Positions 48,310 to 58,929 of a DNA stretch of 64,000 nt are shown piece after piece (the first letter of the stretch is position 1; each line of letters begins with the position of its first letter). The stretch comes from Silene latifolia (taxonomy: Eukaryota; Streptophyta; Magnoliopsida; Caryophyllales; Caryophyllaceae): NCBI RefSeq assembly GCF_048544455.1, contig NC_133536.1, forward strand, positions 41,536,152 through 41,600,151, written 5' to 3'. The notes under the pieces are model-generated. The model saw nothing but the letters and a program-made list of their open reading frames with translations. It searched no databases and was not told the DNA's origin. The position numbers and the translations under genes are program-made.

Positions 48310-48595
48310 GCCCAGAACCCACTCGATCGAGTTCCCAAACACACTCGATCGAGTAACGGGCTAATCGATCGAGTGTCCCACGTACTCGATCGAGTACCCA
48401 AACTCCAGAACCAAACAGACCTTCTGATCTCTTACATACTCGATCGAGTATCTAGGCTACTCGATCGAGTGACCCCCTACTCGATCGAGTACCCCTAGTT
48501 ACTCGATCGAGTGCCCCAAAACTCGATTCTGGACTCAAAATCGCCAAAAACCCACCCGATCGAGTCAGCCTCACTCGATCGAGTAACACTAACTC
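48310..48595. repeat. CTCGATCGAG palindrome array in the Gypsy-2 leader
   Basis: About nine copies of (A)CTCGATCGAGT(A) or near variants between gag and the primer site, separated by spacers such as CCCAA and TACC. Same word as in its LTRs and in Copia-B. Confidence 0.92.
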
Positions 48596-49033
48596 GTAAG
48601 AGCTACCCGCATGTTACGTCATATACTAACATGCTAAACTTTATAAAACCACATGATATCATAATAGATATACGCATCTATTCTACTATCAACAAGATCA
48701 ATTCATCATGCCATTAAAGCCACATTGTAAACATCCAACATGTTATTCCAACATCAAGTCTACACATATATATTACCTTTCTTTCACATTCTCAACTTCT
48801 CCTTCAACATCCATCAATCACACACTTCATCACATTGTTAGCAAGTTAACCAAGCACACATATGACTCGACAAACACTTTCCCATGTGACCGCTTCAAAG
48901 TTGTAGGGCGACCCCCGCGACTTTAGGACGTCTCCCAAGCCTTTGCACTAGCTCCTACAACTTTTACCCCGGGTTCATTTTAATTGACTCCCTATGTTCA
49001 TTAAGTTCATTGGTTACAGGTTTCAGGATCGTC
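48596..49033 (-). other. Remaining Gypsy-2 leader
   Basis: Non-coding sequence between the palindrome array and the primer site; nothing else recognised. Confidence 0.6.
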
Positions 49034-49045
49034 GCTCTGATACCA
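49034..49045 (-). promoter_or_regulatory. Primer binding site of Gypsy-2, tRNA-iMet type
   Basis: The minus strand reads TGGTATCAGAGC two bases after the 5' LTR. Confidence 0.9.
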
Positions 49046-49047
49046 TT

Positions 49048-50376
49048 TGTAACACCCCCATACTCCAAGTGCCTTACCAGGACCACTCGGGCATGAAGAC
49101 ATCACCATCTCGGTCGCCCGAGGTATGATAATCAAATAGACAAAACAGAAACAACGTTTATTATAATTAGTTTAATGAATAAATACAATCCTCAAAACCA
49201 AACCAAGGTACGATACAATATTCTCAAATGACTGTTCTAACTGAAATGTAAATAAACTAAGGCTACAGCGGAAGACTCCTATCATCTGTCGTGGCATCCC
49301 AGCTATCCCAGTACTCATCTCAATACCTGCTCAATATCTGCTCACCATCCCCGAATGGATCACCGCAGGTTTACAAAACAACACCGGGGTCAGTACTAAT
49401 CACACAATCAATATGGATAACAATAATAAGATAAACAGACAGCCGAACTGTCACACACACACACACCACCAACTCCCATCATCCCAATACGATCGTCCAC
49501 CGGACCCGCCCACCAGATGGGGGACCGCAGCCGTTCCCACCTAAGCCCCGCTCATCGTACGAGCGATAACCCTGTCCCATTAATGTGCACACCCCCTTCC
49601 GTGGCGGGTTCCACGAAGGGCGAAACTAGGGCGTGAAGTCACTCCCGCAAGTGACCCCACTCAGCCGAGAACGCATCTCGAGAACCACAGATAACCAATC
49701 ACAATCACAATCACAATCATCATATCAACAACTAACTACAGCACATCACCAATATCCCATCATGGGACTAATACTGAGTAGGAAATCCTACCTGGATAGC
49801 ACAACAAGCGATTTGGTATCTACAAAGATTTGTATCAAAACGCCTCTTCTACGAATCCTCCTCCTATCATATAGCACATAAAGACTACACATCACAAACT
49901 ACTCATAAAAACCCCCAAACCCTAATTTAGGGTTTAACCAAACTTAGCAAAACATTATAAAATTGTATTAAAAGCTTACCCTCGACGCAAGGAACTCAAC
50001 GATACGAACTACGACACGAACTGACCGTCCTCGAACTCCGGAATTGCTAAGAATGCGATTAGGAAGATGAAGTGGCTGCTTTCTTTCTTAAACAGGTTTT
50101 TAGGTTTTGCAAAAGTGATTTAAAACAATGACGATTATGTTTAAATACCTTAATCGCATAATTAACAAAACCCGAGAAAAACTCCCCGTAAACCGGACAC
50201 TCGATCGAGTACCCAAGGTACTCGATCGAGTACCCCCTTACTCGATCGAGTACCCCAGCTACTCGATCGAGTACCCAACAGGTCAGAAACTATTTTATTT
50301 CGCCACTTGCCCTTACTCGACAGAGTAAGGGCTACTCGATAGAGTACCCCAAGACATATAAATACGGAGTATTACA
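49048..50376 (-). repeat. 5' LTR of Gypsy-2
   Basis: 1329 bp. Palindrome copies at about 50199-50347 match those in the other LTR. It differs from the left LTR mainly in short clusters. Confidence 0.95.
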
Positions 50377-51850
50377 TACAGGCTTTGGAACAAAATGCTA
50401 CCTAGGTTCTTACTACATTGCCAGCAGGTCATAAAGCAATTGGCTCAAAATGGGTCTACAAAATAAAACACAAGGCAGATGGTTTAGTGGAACGTTTCAA
50501 AGCTAGGTTGGTGGCCAAGGGGTTTAACCAAGTCATGTATAAGGATTATGTGCATACTTTTTCCCCTGTTGCAAAGTTTACAACAGTCAGGGTTCTTCTT
50601 GCACTAGCAGCTTCTAAAAATTGGCCTCTCTTCCAACTAGACATTAATAACGCGTTTCTTCATGGCTTTCTAGAAGAAGAAGTTTACATGTCTCCACCAG
50701 AAGGTTATACCAAAGCCAAAGCAGGAGAAGTCTGCAGATTAAAGAGATCACTTTATGGTTTAAAGCAAGCATCTCGTCAATGGAACATTGAACTGACCAA
50801 GTTCTTACAAAGCCAAGGTTTTGTTCAGTCTAAACAAGATTATTCTTTGTTTACTAGGATATATCCAGTGACAAAGAAATTCATCATAGCACTTGTCTAT
50901 GTTGATGATGTGCTCCTGACAGGAGAATCAGTTCAAGAAATAGAGAGCATTAAGGTGGGTCTTGATAAGGCTTTTACAATAAAAGACCTAGGAAAAATGA
51001 GATATTTTTTGGGTTTGGAAATAGCAAGAAATGAGTCTGGATTGCTCCTTAATCAAAGGAAATATACACTTGACATTATCAAAGATATGCAAATGGAGGA
51101 CTGTACACCAGCTGATTTCCCAATGGCAAGAGGCCTGAAGCTTTCTACTGATTCAGGTGAACTCTTGTCTTATCCAGAGAGATACAGACGGCTTATAGGC
51201 AGGTTGCTTTACTTAAATATGACACGACCTGATATTTCATACTCCACACAACATTTAAGCCAGTTCCTACAGCAACCACGAGTGCCACATATGTAGGCAG
51301 TTATCCATGTGGTTAGATACTTAAAGAAGACTGTCAACTCTGGATTGCATTATCCTGGAAACAATCCACTGACTGTTTCAGCTTACAGTGACTCAGATTG
51401 GGATCAGTGTGCTTTTTCAGCAAGATCTTTAAGTGGCTATTTCATCTTTTTGGGTAATTCCTTAGTCTTGTGGAAGACTAAGAAACAAAAGACGGTTAGC
51501 AAAAGCTCAGCAGAAGCTGAATACCGTAGCATGTCATATACTGCAAGTGAAATGGTTTGGATTAACAATCTTTTAGCAGATTTGCAGATCAGTGTACCTA
51601 AGCCAATACCCTTGTTTTGTGACAACAAAGCCGCTCAACATATAGCAGAGAATCCTATCTTTCATGAGCGGACAAAGCACTTGGAGATTGATTGCCATTA
51701 TGTTCGAGATAAATTGCAAGAAGGTTTTCTCATTCCATAACATGTTCGTACTGGTTTACAACTTGCAAATTTATTAACAAAGGCATTGGGTTCCCAGCAA
51801 CATAATTTTCTCAGTTCCAAGCTTGGATTACAACTACATTATGCAATCCA
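50377..51850 (+). pseudogene. Copia-A reverse transcriptase and RNase H (second part of gag-pol)
   Basis: Continues from the Gypsy-2 insertion point. A TAG at about 50402-50404 (NAT[stop]VLTTLP) stands at an expected Trp. The frame 50418-51296 has the RT motifs KWVYKIKHKADG, QLDINNAFLHGFLEEEVYM, SLYGLKQASRQWN and the catalytic YVDDVLLTGES. TAG at 51294 (PHM[stop]AVIHV) precedes RNase H, 51309-51740: AYSDSDWDQCAFSARSLSGY, SSAEAEYRSM and FCDNKAAQHIAENP. TAA at 51738 (FLIP[stop]HVRTG) comes before NLLTKALGSQQHNFL. All stops fit single G:C to A:T changes from TGG, CAG or CAA. Confidence 0.92.
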
Positions 51851-51854
51851 GCTT

Positions 51855-51864
51855 GAAGGGGGGA
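51855..51864 (+). promoter_or_regulatory. Polypurine tract of Copia-A
   Basis: GAAGGGGGGA directly precedes the 3' LTR. Confidence 0.85.
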
Positions 51865-52087
51865 TATGAACATATGATGATGTATGATGATATAAGACTG
51901 ATGTAATTAGTCAAGCTGTTAGAGCTTAGTCACTATATAAGCATCATTAACAGAATTGTAATAACTAACTTCTCATAAATACAAATTAACAACTTCTCTC
52001 TCTTATCTCTCTCTATAACAAACTCTCTCAAACATCTCAATTACTAAGCTTCTATATGTTCATCAATGGAGAATGTGCATCTTCACA
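51865..52087 (+). repeat. 3' LTR of Copia-A
   Basis: Same 223 bp as 29645-29867, with no difference found by eye. Confidence 0.93.
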
Positions 52088-52793
52088 CTAACGGTTATAA
52101 TTAATTGACGGTTTTATTTTGAAATATTAAATCCAAATGCGACAATATAATTATTTTGAAATATAATTAAAACCGAGTAACTCATCTAATTATTAAAACC
52201 GAGTTTCTTATTTTAATAAATAAATACGAGTAACCAATTAATACAAGTCGAGTAACCAATTAATACAAGTAACTCATCTAATTTCGAGTAACCAATTAAT
52301 AAAAACCGAGTAACTCATCTAATTCTGAGTAACCAATTAATAAATTTCGAGTAAGTACTTTCACGCATAAATACACAGTGCATTGAAAATGTAGTATTTT
52401 TATTATTTATTAATTGTTCCACCAATCAAATTTGGACACATAGGAGATCACAAAGGTGGTCAATTTTATTCAAGTATGGTCACAAATTGACCTTTGGTCA
52501 CAAATTATCCCATTTGGTCACCAATTAACTACTTTAATTAACTCACTAACCATGACCAAGCAAGGTTATGATCAAGCAATTGACCTTGCTTAGGAATGGT
52601 CTAATAATAGAGCTTATGTCCATTTAAAGCAAAGAAAAAAAGCATCCTAAGCAAAAAATCTAAATATGATTAGATGTGTCTTTTGTATAGTACAAACTAG
52701 AGTCGAATATACTGTAAGGCTAGTTAAGTGCTCTCTTTTATGTGTCGGTTAATATCCAATATTGCATATACATATGCAACGTTTTCTGATGCA

Positions 52794-52987
52794 CTCCCTC
52801 CTATTTCTCATTTTTTCCCCTATTTCCTTATTCGGATTATTCGGGTTTTTTTCCCTATTTCCGTTGGGTTGATTTGCGTGGTCTAAATTAAATTACATGT
52901 GGGGTAGTGTGTTTTGTGTGGTCCAAAATCAGTTTCTTATTCCTTGTGCAAAAAGGAAAGAGGAAGAATATAGTGAATAGGAGGGAG
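52794..52987. mobile_element. Stowaway-type MITE, degraded flank
   Basis: CTCCCTCCTATTTCTC at the left and GAATAGGAGGGAG at the right; TA remains on the right side only. Confidence 0.65.
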
Positions 52988-53387
52988 TATTGAATACATA
53001 CAATTTTTAATTATAGATTAATAAAGATTACGGTTTTTATTAAATTATACTCCGTTTCAAATAATTGACGTTTTTATTTTACGAGGCAAGCCTTTAAATT
53101 CAATTTTTACAAAAATACATTGTTTAAAAAATTATAAAAATTACACCATAAATTTCTTTATGAATAGATCTTTAATATGAGTATACATTTCAATATATTT
53201 CGTTATATATTTTGAGAGATATTGAAAAGAGAATTGAGTGTATCGCCCGGGAGGGACTCAACCCTTTCGTCATCAAAAAAAAAAAGAAAATTAAAAAAGA
53301 ACAAGGGGGTATTATAAGTACGATTATTTGATTCTAAATTTTGTAAAAAAAAAAAAATTAATAGAAATTCTAAAATATAAATACATA

Positions 53388-53661
53388 CTCCCTCCTATAC
53401 CGGATAAGTGTCCAATTTGGACAATGATACGAAAATTAAGTAATATAGTTAAAATAATGAAAATTATTGTATAGGGGTAAGAATATGGGAGTTAAATAAC
53501 GAAAAGTATATAATAAGATGGGTTAGGGGTGGTTGGGGTGGTAAATAAAGAAAAGAGTCAAGAGTAGGAAAGTAAAAAACCATGTCCAAATATGGCAAAT
53601 AGGACAGTTATGTGAATTGACGGATATGACAAATGGGACAGTTATTTAAAACAGGAGGGAG
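53388..53661. mobile_element. Stowaway-type MITE
   Basis: CTCCCTCCTATACCGG at the left and AAAACAGGAGGGAG at the right, flanked by TA at 53386-53387 and 53662-53663. Internal tccaatttggacaatg and tccaaatatggcaaat words. 274 bp, non-coding. Confidence 0.82.
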
Positions 53662-53663
53662 TA

Positions 53664-54554
53664 TAAGATTTTATGATGGCTTAAAAAGTGTGATAACGAT
53701 CATGTATGTACACAGAGAGTGCATTTTTATTAAATATTTCATGTGTTGTATTTTAAAATACTTTGATGTTAAACCTCAAAAAAATCATACTTGAGAAAAA
53801 GTTCAAACTATTTTATTTATAAGTAAAATCTTAAACACCTTTATATATAGTTGTGTTAAAAAAAAAGCTTGCAATTTTCTTATAAATATGTTGAACCCTA
53901 TATATTTGATACAAAAACATCATACGTTATACATAAAAAAATATGAAAAAAAAAGAAGCATAAAATTATATTCACATCCTTTTGAACAACTATTAACTGA
54001 TTTGGAAAAATAACGTATGGTGAAATGATCTAAATTAAGAACTTAATGTTGATTGTTGTATTATTCGAATACATTTTATTTTCATTAATATGATACTAAA
54101 TATTACTAAAATCTATACGATGTATATGGGAAAGAATAAAATAAATTCGACATAACGAAAAATATAGAAAAACTTTATGTGACATGTATGTTTTTAACAA
54201 CAGCAAATGGCATGACATCCATATGAATATTCACCACAAAATTAATGATATTAGACATTTCCGTGATAAAATACATGAGAAAGAGAAAAAAGATGATTCT
54301 TTTTCTAATTATTATCGTCAAATAATCATCATATACTTATTTATAAAACATTGATCCCGTAGAATAAAGTAAACTTATTACTTATAATATATTTATTTGG
54401 AGTATGTATTTTATTAAAAGTTTTGTAGTTAAACCTTAAAAATTAATATTTTAAAAAAATTAATCTATTTCTATTTATAACTAAAAATATAAAATGGCAT
54501 GTATCAATTCTAATATTTTTCTTTAATATAATAATTAAAATATTCAAACAGGCC
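53664..54554. other. AT-rich sequence, probably inside a Helitron
   Basis: No gene seen. It leads directly to a Helitron 3' end at 54579; the 5' end was not located. Confidence 0.4.
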
Positions 54555-54579
54555 GCGCGAAGCGCGGGATGCTACCTAG
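54552..54579 (+). mobile_element. Helitron 3' terminus next to E2
   Basis: GC-rich hairpin CCGCGCGAAGCGCGG, then 7-8 nt and CTAG|T, the Helitron 3' signature. The TA tract at the E2 end begins 3 nt later. Confidence 0.7.
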
Positions 54580-54580
54580 T

Positions 54581-54582
<2 letters not shown>

Positions 54583-54660
<78 letters not shown>
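54583..54660. repeat. (TA)n(GA)n microsatellite at the E2 end
   Basis: About 42 bp of TA followed by about 36 bp of GA. This is the mirror image of the (CT)n(TA)n at the E1 end. Confidence 0.95.
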
Positions 54661-54664
<4 letters not shown>

Positions 54665-55240
54665 ATCAACTAAGTCCATTAGATATATTAAGTCCATAAG
54701 TCCTAATGTGGGCGGTTGGATCAAGTAAATCAATGGCCAAGATTACGCAGTAAAACCCCACTCAACTAATATTTTTTATTTACCTCTCTCCTCTTACCCA
54801 CTAACCCATGCATGATAAACTGTTATGTCCATCAGTCCATCATCATTTCCCTCCTCATTTTCTAGACAATTCAAAACAACTTGCGGGTAATTTTCCCTCT
54901 ATTTCCTGTCATTTCGTCTTCCTTTGCTTTCTTCACATTGCTGGTAACTCCATTTTCATCACTACCAATTAATTCATCTCAACAGACGCCATTTTCATCA
55001 CTACAAATTAATTCCAACTCGCCTGCAAACTCGCCTGTCTCCATTTTTTTATAAGGTATTTTTTCCATTCTTTATTTAGTGATTTATAGTTTGTTTTTTG
55101 TTAATTATTGCCTTTGTTAAACTATCATAAAAAGAGTTCATTTGATTTTTCAATCTTCAATTATGGGTTTGCTGATGTTGATTTGTCAATTGTTAATTAT
55201 GGTTGTGCAGATCAAATTCGAGGTCATTTGATAATTAACA
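54661..55240 (+). other. E2 left terminal region and probable promoter/5'UTR
   Basis: No gene seen. It contains the AGTCC-rich terminus, then T- and C-rich sequence leading to an ATG at 55241. Confidence 0.5.
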
Positions 55241-55294
55241 ATGGTTTTTGCCAAGAAAGATGCCAATAAATCTTCCAAGAAATCTGAATCGAAG
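55241..55294 (+). CDS. E2 gene, probable first exon (basic, 18 codons)
   Basis: ATG GTT TTT GCC AAG AAA...: MVFAKKDANKSSKKSESK, followed by a GTAAAA donor. Phase 0. Lys/Ser-rich, could be a nuclear-localisation type leader. It is too short for any family call; support comes from the splice donor and the in-frame exons that follow. Confidence 0.5.
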
Positions 55295-55394
55295 GTAAAA
55301 AAATCTCGTCTTGTTGGTATAACTCTTATAGAATGATGTATAACTTCAATTAAATATCTGTATAACTCTAATCCCAATTGTTTGTCATCTACAG

Positions 55395-55436
55395 ATGGAT
55401 GTTGTAGAAAGTATTGACACGGGACTTGATATCCAG
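55395..55436 (+). CDS. E2 gene, 14-codon mini-exon, copy 1
   Basis: ctacag|ATGGATGTTGTAGAAAG...ATCCAG|gttaaa, 42 nt, phase 0: MDVVESIDTGLDIQ. The same exon with matching flanks recurs at 56520-56561, and in damaged form at 56061-56107. Confidence 0.5.
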
Positions 55437-56060
55437 GTTAAAAGTTTTGATTTTGATTTATACGTTACTAGATGTATAACTCTGGTTACTAGATGTATAA
55501 CTTTAGTACTCAATATGTATAACTCTGGTTACTTAATGTAAAACTCTGGTTACTAGATGTATAACTTTAGTACGCAATATGTATAACTCTGGTTACTAGA
55601 TGTATAACTCTGGGTTCTAGATGTATAGCTCTTCTGATTCTGTGACCAACTCCTTTTTCATAATGTCAAACTCTAATTGTTATATGTATAACTATACTTC
55701 TAATTAGTTTCCATGCATAGAGTTATACAATATATGCCTACAGTTATACATTTTATACCTGGATTTATACAATATATAGCTAGAGTTATACAATTTATAC
55801 TTTGGAGTTATACATTAGATGCCTGGAGTTATTCCTAGAGTTATACATTATACTGTATATGCTTACAGTTATACATTTTATGGCCAGAGTTATACATTCT
55901 ATGGCTAGAGTTATACATTATATGGCCAGAGTTATATTTTCTATTGCTAGAGTTATACATTATATGACTTTAGTTTTCGTAATGTCTAACTTTTGTTATT
56001 ATATGTATAATCGTATTGTTATTCTGTATAGCTAACTTTCCCGATTATCTCTTCTTTTGA

Positions 56061-56107
56061 ATGGTTAAAAGTACCAAGTAAATCTTGACAAGGGTGCTTA
56101 TTCCAAG
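56061..56107 (+). pseudogene. E2 mini-exon, damaged copy
   Basis: gtaccaagta...tgcttattccaag|gttaaaag aligns with the 56520 exon (CACCAAGTACT...GCTGATTCCCAG|gttcaaag) but contains extra bases and an in-frame TAA. It follows the shared intron text gattatctcttcttttg, so exon and intron were duplicated together. Confidence 0.5.
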
Positions 56108-56519
56108 GTTAAAAGTTTGACTTTTGTTATAATCAGTCATTTGTTTTATAACTCGATTACATGTTGAATAACTTCTGTCATAATGTATAACTAGAGTTAT
56201 ACAATATTTGCCTAGAGTTGTACATTTTATTCCCGAGTTATACAATATATGCCTAGAGTTATACAGTATATGCCTAGAGTTATACAGTATATACTTGAAG
56301 TTATACATTTTAATAATAGAGTTATACATTCATGGTTCGAGTTACACATTATATAACGTTAGTTTCAGATTGTCTCACTTTTGTTATTATATGTATAACT
56401 GTAACTGTTATTATGTATAACTCTCCTGATTATCTCTTCTTTTGTTTGTCAGCTACAGATTATATGTATATGTATAACTATACTGTTAATCCGAATCCCT
56501 ATTTGTTTGTCAGCTACAG

Positions 56520-56561
56520 ATGGATGATGCACCAAGTACTGAGAAGGGAGCTGATTCCCAG
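56520..56561 (+). CDS. E2 gene, 14-codon mini-exon, copy 3
   Basis: ctacag|ATGGATGATGCACC...TCCCAG|gttcaaag, 42 nt, phase 0: MDDAPSTEKGADSQ. Preserved splice signals and phase suggest use in the transcript. Confidence 0.5.
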
Positions 56562-56789
56562 GTTCAAAGTTTGACCTTTTTATAACTGTTGTCATTTGTT
56601 GTATAACTCTGATTACATTTTGAATAACTTTTGCTGTCAGAATGTATAACTCTTGACATTTTCTGATTAACCCTATTATCAGAATGTATAATTTTACTTA
56701 TATTTTGTATAACTCTGACTATCTATTGTACAACTCTAATTGCAACTACAGCATGTCTAATTTTGTGTGTTGTCCTTGCTTTTCCCCAG

Positions 56790-57779
56790 ATGGTCGAGGC
56801 CAAGCCAAGGGTAAAGAGGGTGCATGAAATCACGGTTTCGTGTCGACCTCAAAGACTTGTCTCTCTCATTGAAAAGCATAATGAGGATCAGGTGTCCGCT
56901 GTTAAGAAAATTAGGTTTGGTGGCATTTTGGAGCTTAAGATTAGCAGCTTCCCACTTGCACACGTTCGCCTATTCTTGGAGTCCTTCTCTGATGGGTCAT
57001 ATGTGTTCAGGGCTTCTCGGAAGAAGGAGTTTATGATCAGTAAGCATGACGTGCATGACTGTTTCTTGATACCTCTTGGACCCAACCGTCTCCCGTTGGT
57101 ACCTACTGGTTCGCAGAAGGGGTCCAACGATCCCGAAAATAAGGAGCTGGAGGACAAATGGTGGCAAGCTTACGGGGTGGGCAAAGCAAATAGTTCAATA
57201 AGTTTAGGGAAAGTTCACAAGCAACTTATGGAGTACAAGGAGGCGGACGATCATTTCTGCCGGCTATTTGTTTTGTTCTCTATGCCTTTATTCCTCGCAC
57301 CCACCCCAAACAACGGGATAGATTTGAAGTCATTAAGGGTCAGAGAAGATCCTAAAGCCATTCCGCATTTTGACTGGTGCTCTTATATTTTGGAAATGAT
57401 GGTGAAAGCGGGGACAAACTGTAAAAAGGGGGTAACGATGTTGGGTGGATGTATTCCCTTCCTCATGATAAGCTACTTTCAGCGATATGATTACAAGGGT
57501 AAGCCTTGCCTCCACGATCTACCTTTGATTAAGCATTGGGATGAAGCCTCGCTTGTAGATAGGGTAAAATTTGAGGTGGCTCAAGGGGGATTGGGTACTT
57601 TAACTTTGTCTAAGACCAGGTATCCAAGGTGCCGTCAAGATCCCTCTTATATTAAGAGTTTGGACAGTATCAGCCTCAGCGACCCTCGTGAACCCAAACT
57701 ACTGTTGCTATCAGCCCCCCCACCCCCTCTCTCCTGCTCAACTTCTGAGAAGAATTTCATTCAGATTGAACTACCAAAG
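56790..57779 (+). CDS. E2 gene, FGGIL-type (DUF1985/plant-mobile-domain-like) exon, 330 codons
   Basis: Begins after tttccccag| with ATGGTCGAGG and is open for 330 codons to ACCAAAG|gtgtcg (open to a TAG at 57807-57809 if unspliced). Residues 41-50 are IRFGGILELK. This matches the FGG(L/I)L signature of the N-terminal domain that accompanies Ulp1 proteases in many plant transposon proteins. Further text (HVRLFLESF, MISKHDVHDCFLIPLGP) also fits. The middle contains the region HFDWCSYILEMMVKAGTNCK and RYDYKGKPCLHDLPLIKHW. No stop or frameshift was seen, in contrast to the other coding parts of E2. In Arabidopsis VANDAL elements non-transposase proteins counteract silencing; whether this domain belongs to that group is untested. 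Function otherwise unknown. Confidence 0.72.
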
Positions 57780-57903
57780 GTGTCGAGGATGACCAGAATT
57801 GAAAGCTAGGGTCATCGATGTAAGTTCAAACTATTATATATTTTGCATTGATTCTGTTTTTCAAATTGAACGTACCCATCTATTATAATATAACTAACTT
57901 ATC

Positions 57904-58329
57904 TTGTACTTCTTCAATGCAACCGTACTCACGAGCTTTATCTACAAATGCAAAGGAACGCTATTGTGTTCTATTCATGGTACGCAGATGCAACCGCAAG
58001 GATCAAAGTCAGAACTAGTGATCCGACGGGCCTAAATCCTAGTCTGGCCTCTCAAGAATTCTTTGAGGGTGAAAAGATTCAAAAGTACGTCGGGCGAACA
58101 GTTGCGAAAGGTCAAGGTTTCTGTTGGTAACGCTCCTGCATTTGGAGAGGTAGTTAGTGAGCCCCCCAAAAAATATGACGGAATCGATGCATCTACGCGG
58201 CAAATAAGTGAAGTTCTGTCTAGTCTCGCCAATGATGGGGGTGGCAGGGGTGGTAACCCTCGTGTTGAGCCGCGTCGAGAGTCGGTCAAAGCCGACACGC
58301 CAACGAAATCGGTTGCAGTTTTATGGTAA
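57904..58329 (+). pseudogene. E2 gene, linker exon region with a frame break
   Basis: Two overlapping frames carry plausible coding: 57948-58130 (NAIVFYSWYADATARIKVRT, NPSLASQEFFEGEKIQK) and 58036-58329 (FKSTSGEQLRKVKVSVGNAP, EVLSSLANDGGGRGGNP). They would join through a single-base shift near 58070-58085. Hydrophilic, no known domain. It lies between the FGGIL exon and the acidic linker. Confidence 0.45.
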
Positions 58330-58335
58330 AAAAAT

Positions 58336-58893
58336 ATGGAGGAAGTGGGAGGTGATACAGTAGTTTCTAATCCGTTGTCAGATGCTAGCCCAGGGTTAGA
58401 GGATCAAGGTGTGTGCACCGCCGTCCAAACTGTCAGAGAGCTGTTGTTGGAGGCGAATTACACCGTGGAGGAAATTGAGCAAGCTTACGGCCGGTCAGAG
58501 GACGCTGAAACTCGGCTCGGGGCAAGTGATGAGGCGCATGAGCACGTTCACGGGGAGGGATTGAAAGAAAATGTTGAAAATGTTGAAAGATTGTCAGACA
58601 TTGACCATGAAAGATTATCAGACATTGTAGACCAAGCTGACGGGCCGTCGAGGATGATCTTTGAAACTCGCCGGGGTAGGTGATGAGGTGCATGAGCAAG
58701 TTCATGGGGAGGGTGTGAAAGAAAATGTTGTAAGATTGTCAGACAATCAACCGTCAGATAAAGAGATGGAAAAATCTACGGTCCCATCATTGCCAACGGA
58801 GACACAAGAATTGATGGAGTGTATGTTTTCTACTGCTGAAATCAAGGAAGATTTATGTGGACTTCCAGCGTACGGGAGTGGTCCTGATGGCGA
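58336..58893 (+). pseudogene. E2 gene, acidic linker with internal duplication
   Basis: 58336-58683 encodes VRELLLEANYTVEEIEQAYG, then GASDEAHEHVHGEGLKENVENVERLSDIDHERLSDI. A diverged copy, GVGDEVHEQVHGEGVKENVVRLSDN, follows in another frame from about 58675, so a frameshift lies near 58665-58680. The end, GPDGE|gtaagt at 58893, is a good donor. Acidic and probably disordered, with no known domain. Confidence 0.5.
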
Positions 58894-58929
58894 GGTAAGT
58901 TTGTTAATTTTCGCTAAATACTTTTTATA

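Larger units (their letters stand above)
33138..50376 (-). mobile_element. Gypsy-2: chromovirus-like Ty3/gypsy element, 17.2 kb including the Copia-B insertion
   Basis: LTRs at 33138-34454 and 49048-50376, flanked by TACAG (33133-33137 and 50377-50381). The primer site lies next to the right LTR, so it is transcribed leftward. Order on the minus strand: gag, protease, reverse transcriptase, RNase H, integrase, chromodomain, that is Ty3/gypsy order with a Tekay/Del-like chromodomain. Copia-B sits in the integrase C-terminal part. Removing Copia-B leaves about 8.2 kb. Frameshifts and stops make this copy defective. Confidence 0.94.
29645..52087 (+). mobile_element. Copia-A: Ty1/copia retrotransposon interrupted by Gypsy-2
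   Basis: Two 223-bp LTRs (29645-29867, 51865-52087) read identically by eye and are flanked by CTAAC (29640-29644 and 52088-52092). A primer site follows the left LTR and a polypurine tract precedes the right. The gag-pol reading is on the plus strand, split at 33137/50377 by Gypsy-2 (TACAG duplicated). Removing the insert gives an element of about 5.2 kb. It is defective through several stops and a frameshift. Confidence 0.93.
28618..52601. mobile_element. Tourist-like element hosting the nested retrotransposons
   Basis: The left end GACCATCCCCAGGCAAAGGTCA is mirrored at the right by TTGACCTTGCTTAGGAATGGTC (imperfect inverted repeat), with TAA at 28615-28617 and 52602-52604. Without the insertions the host would be only about 1-1.5 kb. 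It contains a MULE-type MITE (28994-29529) and the Copia-A/Gypsy-2/Copia-B stack. Local repeats cgagtaaccaattaat... occur at 52190-52350. Confidence 0.55.
55295..56789. repeat. E2 motif arrays in the leader introns
   Basis: The introns around the mini-exons are tiled with ATGTATAACTC and its complement GAGTTATACAT at about 18-24 bp spacing. Orientation changes in blocks: tataac at about 55310-55690, gttatac 55720-55970, tataac 55990-56190, gttatac 56190-56350, tataac 56390-56740. Confidence 0.9.

Noticed and set aside
55802-56420. ORFs made of ELYI/RVIH repeats in E2 introns
   Set aside because: Translations of the GAGTTATACAT array.
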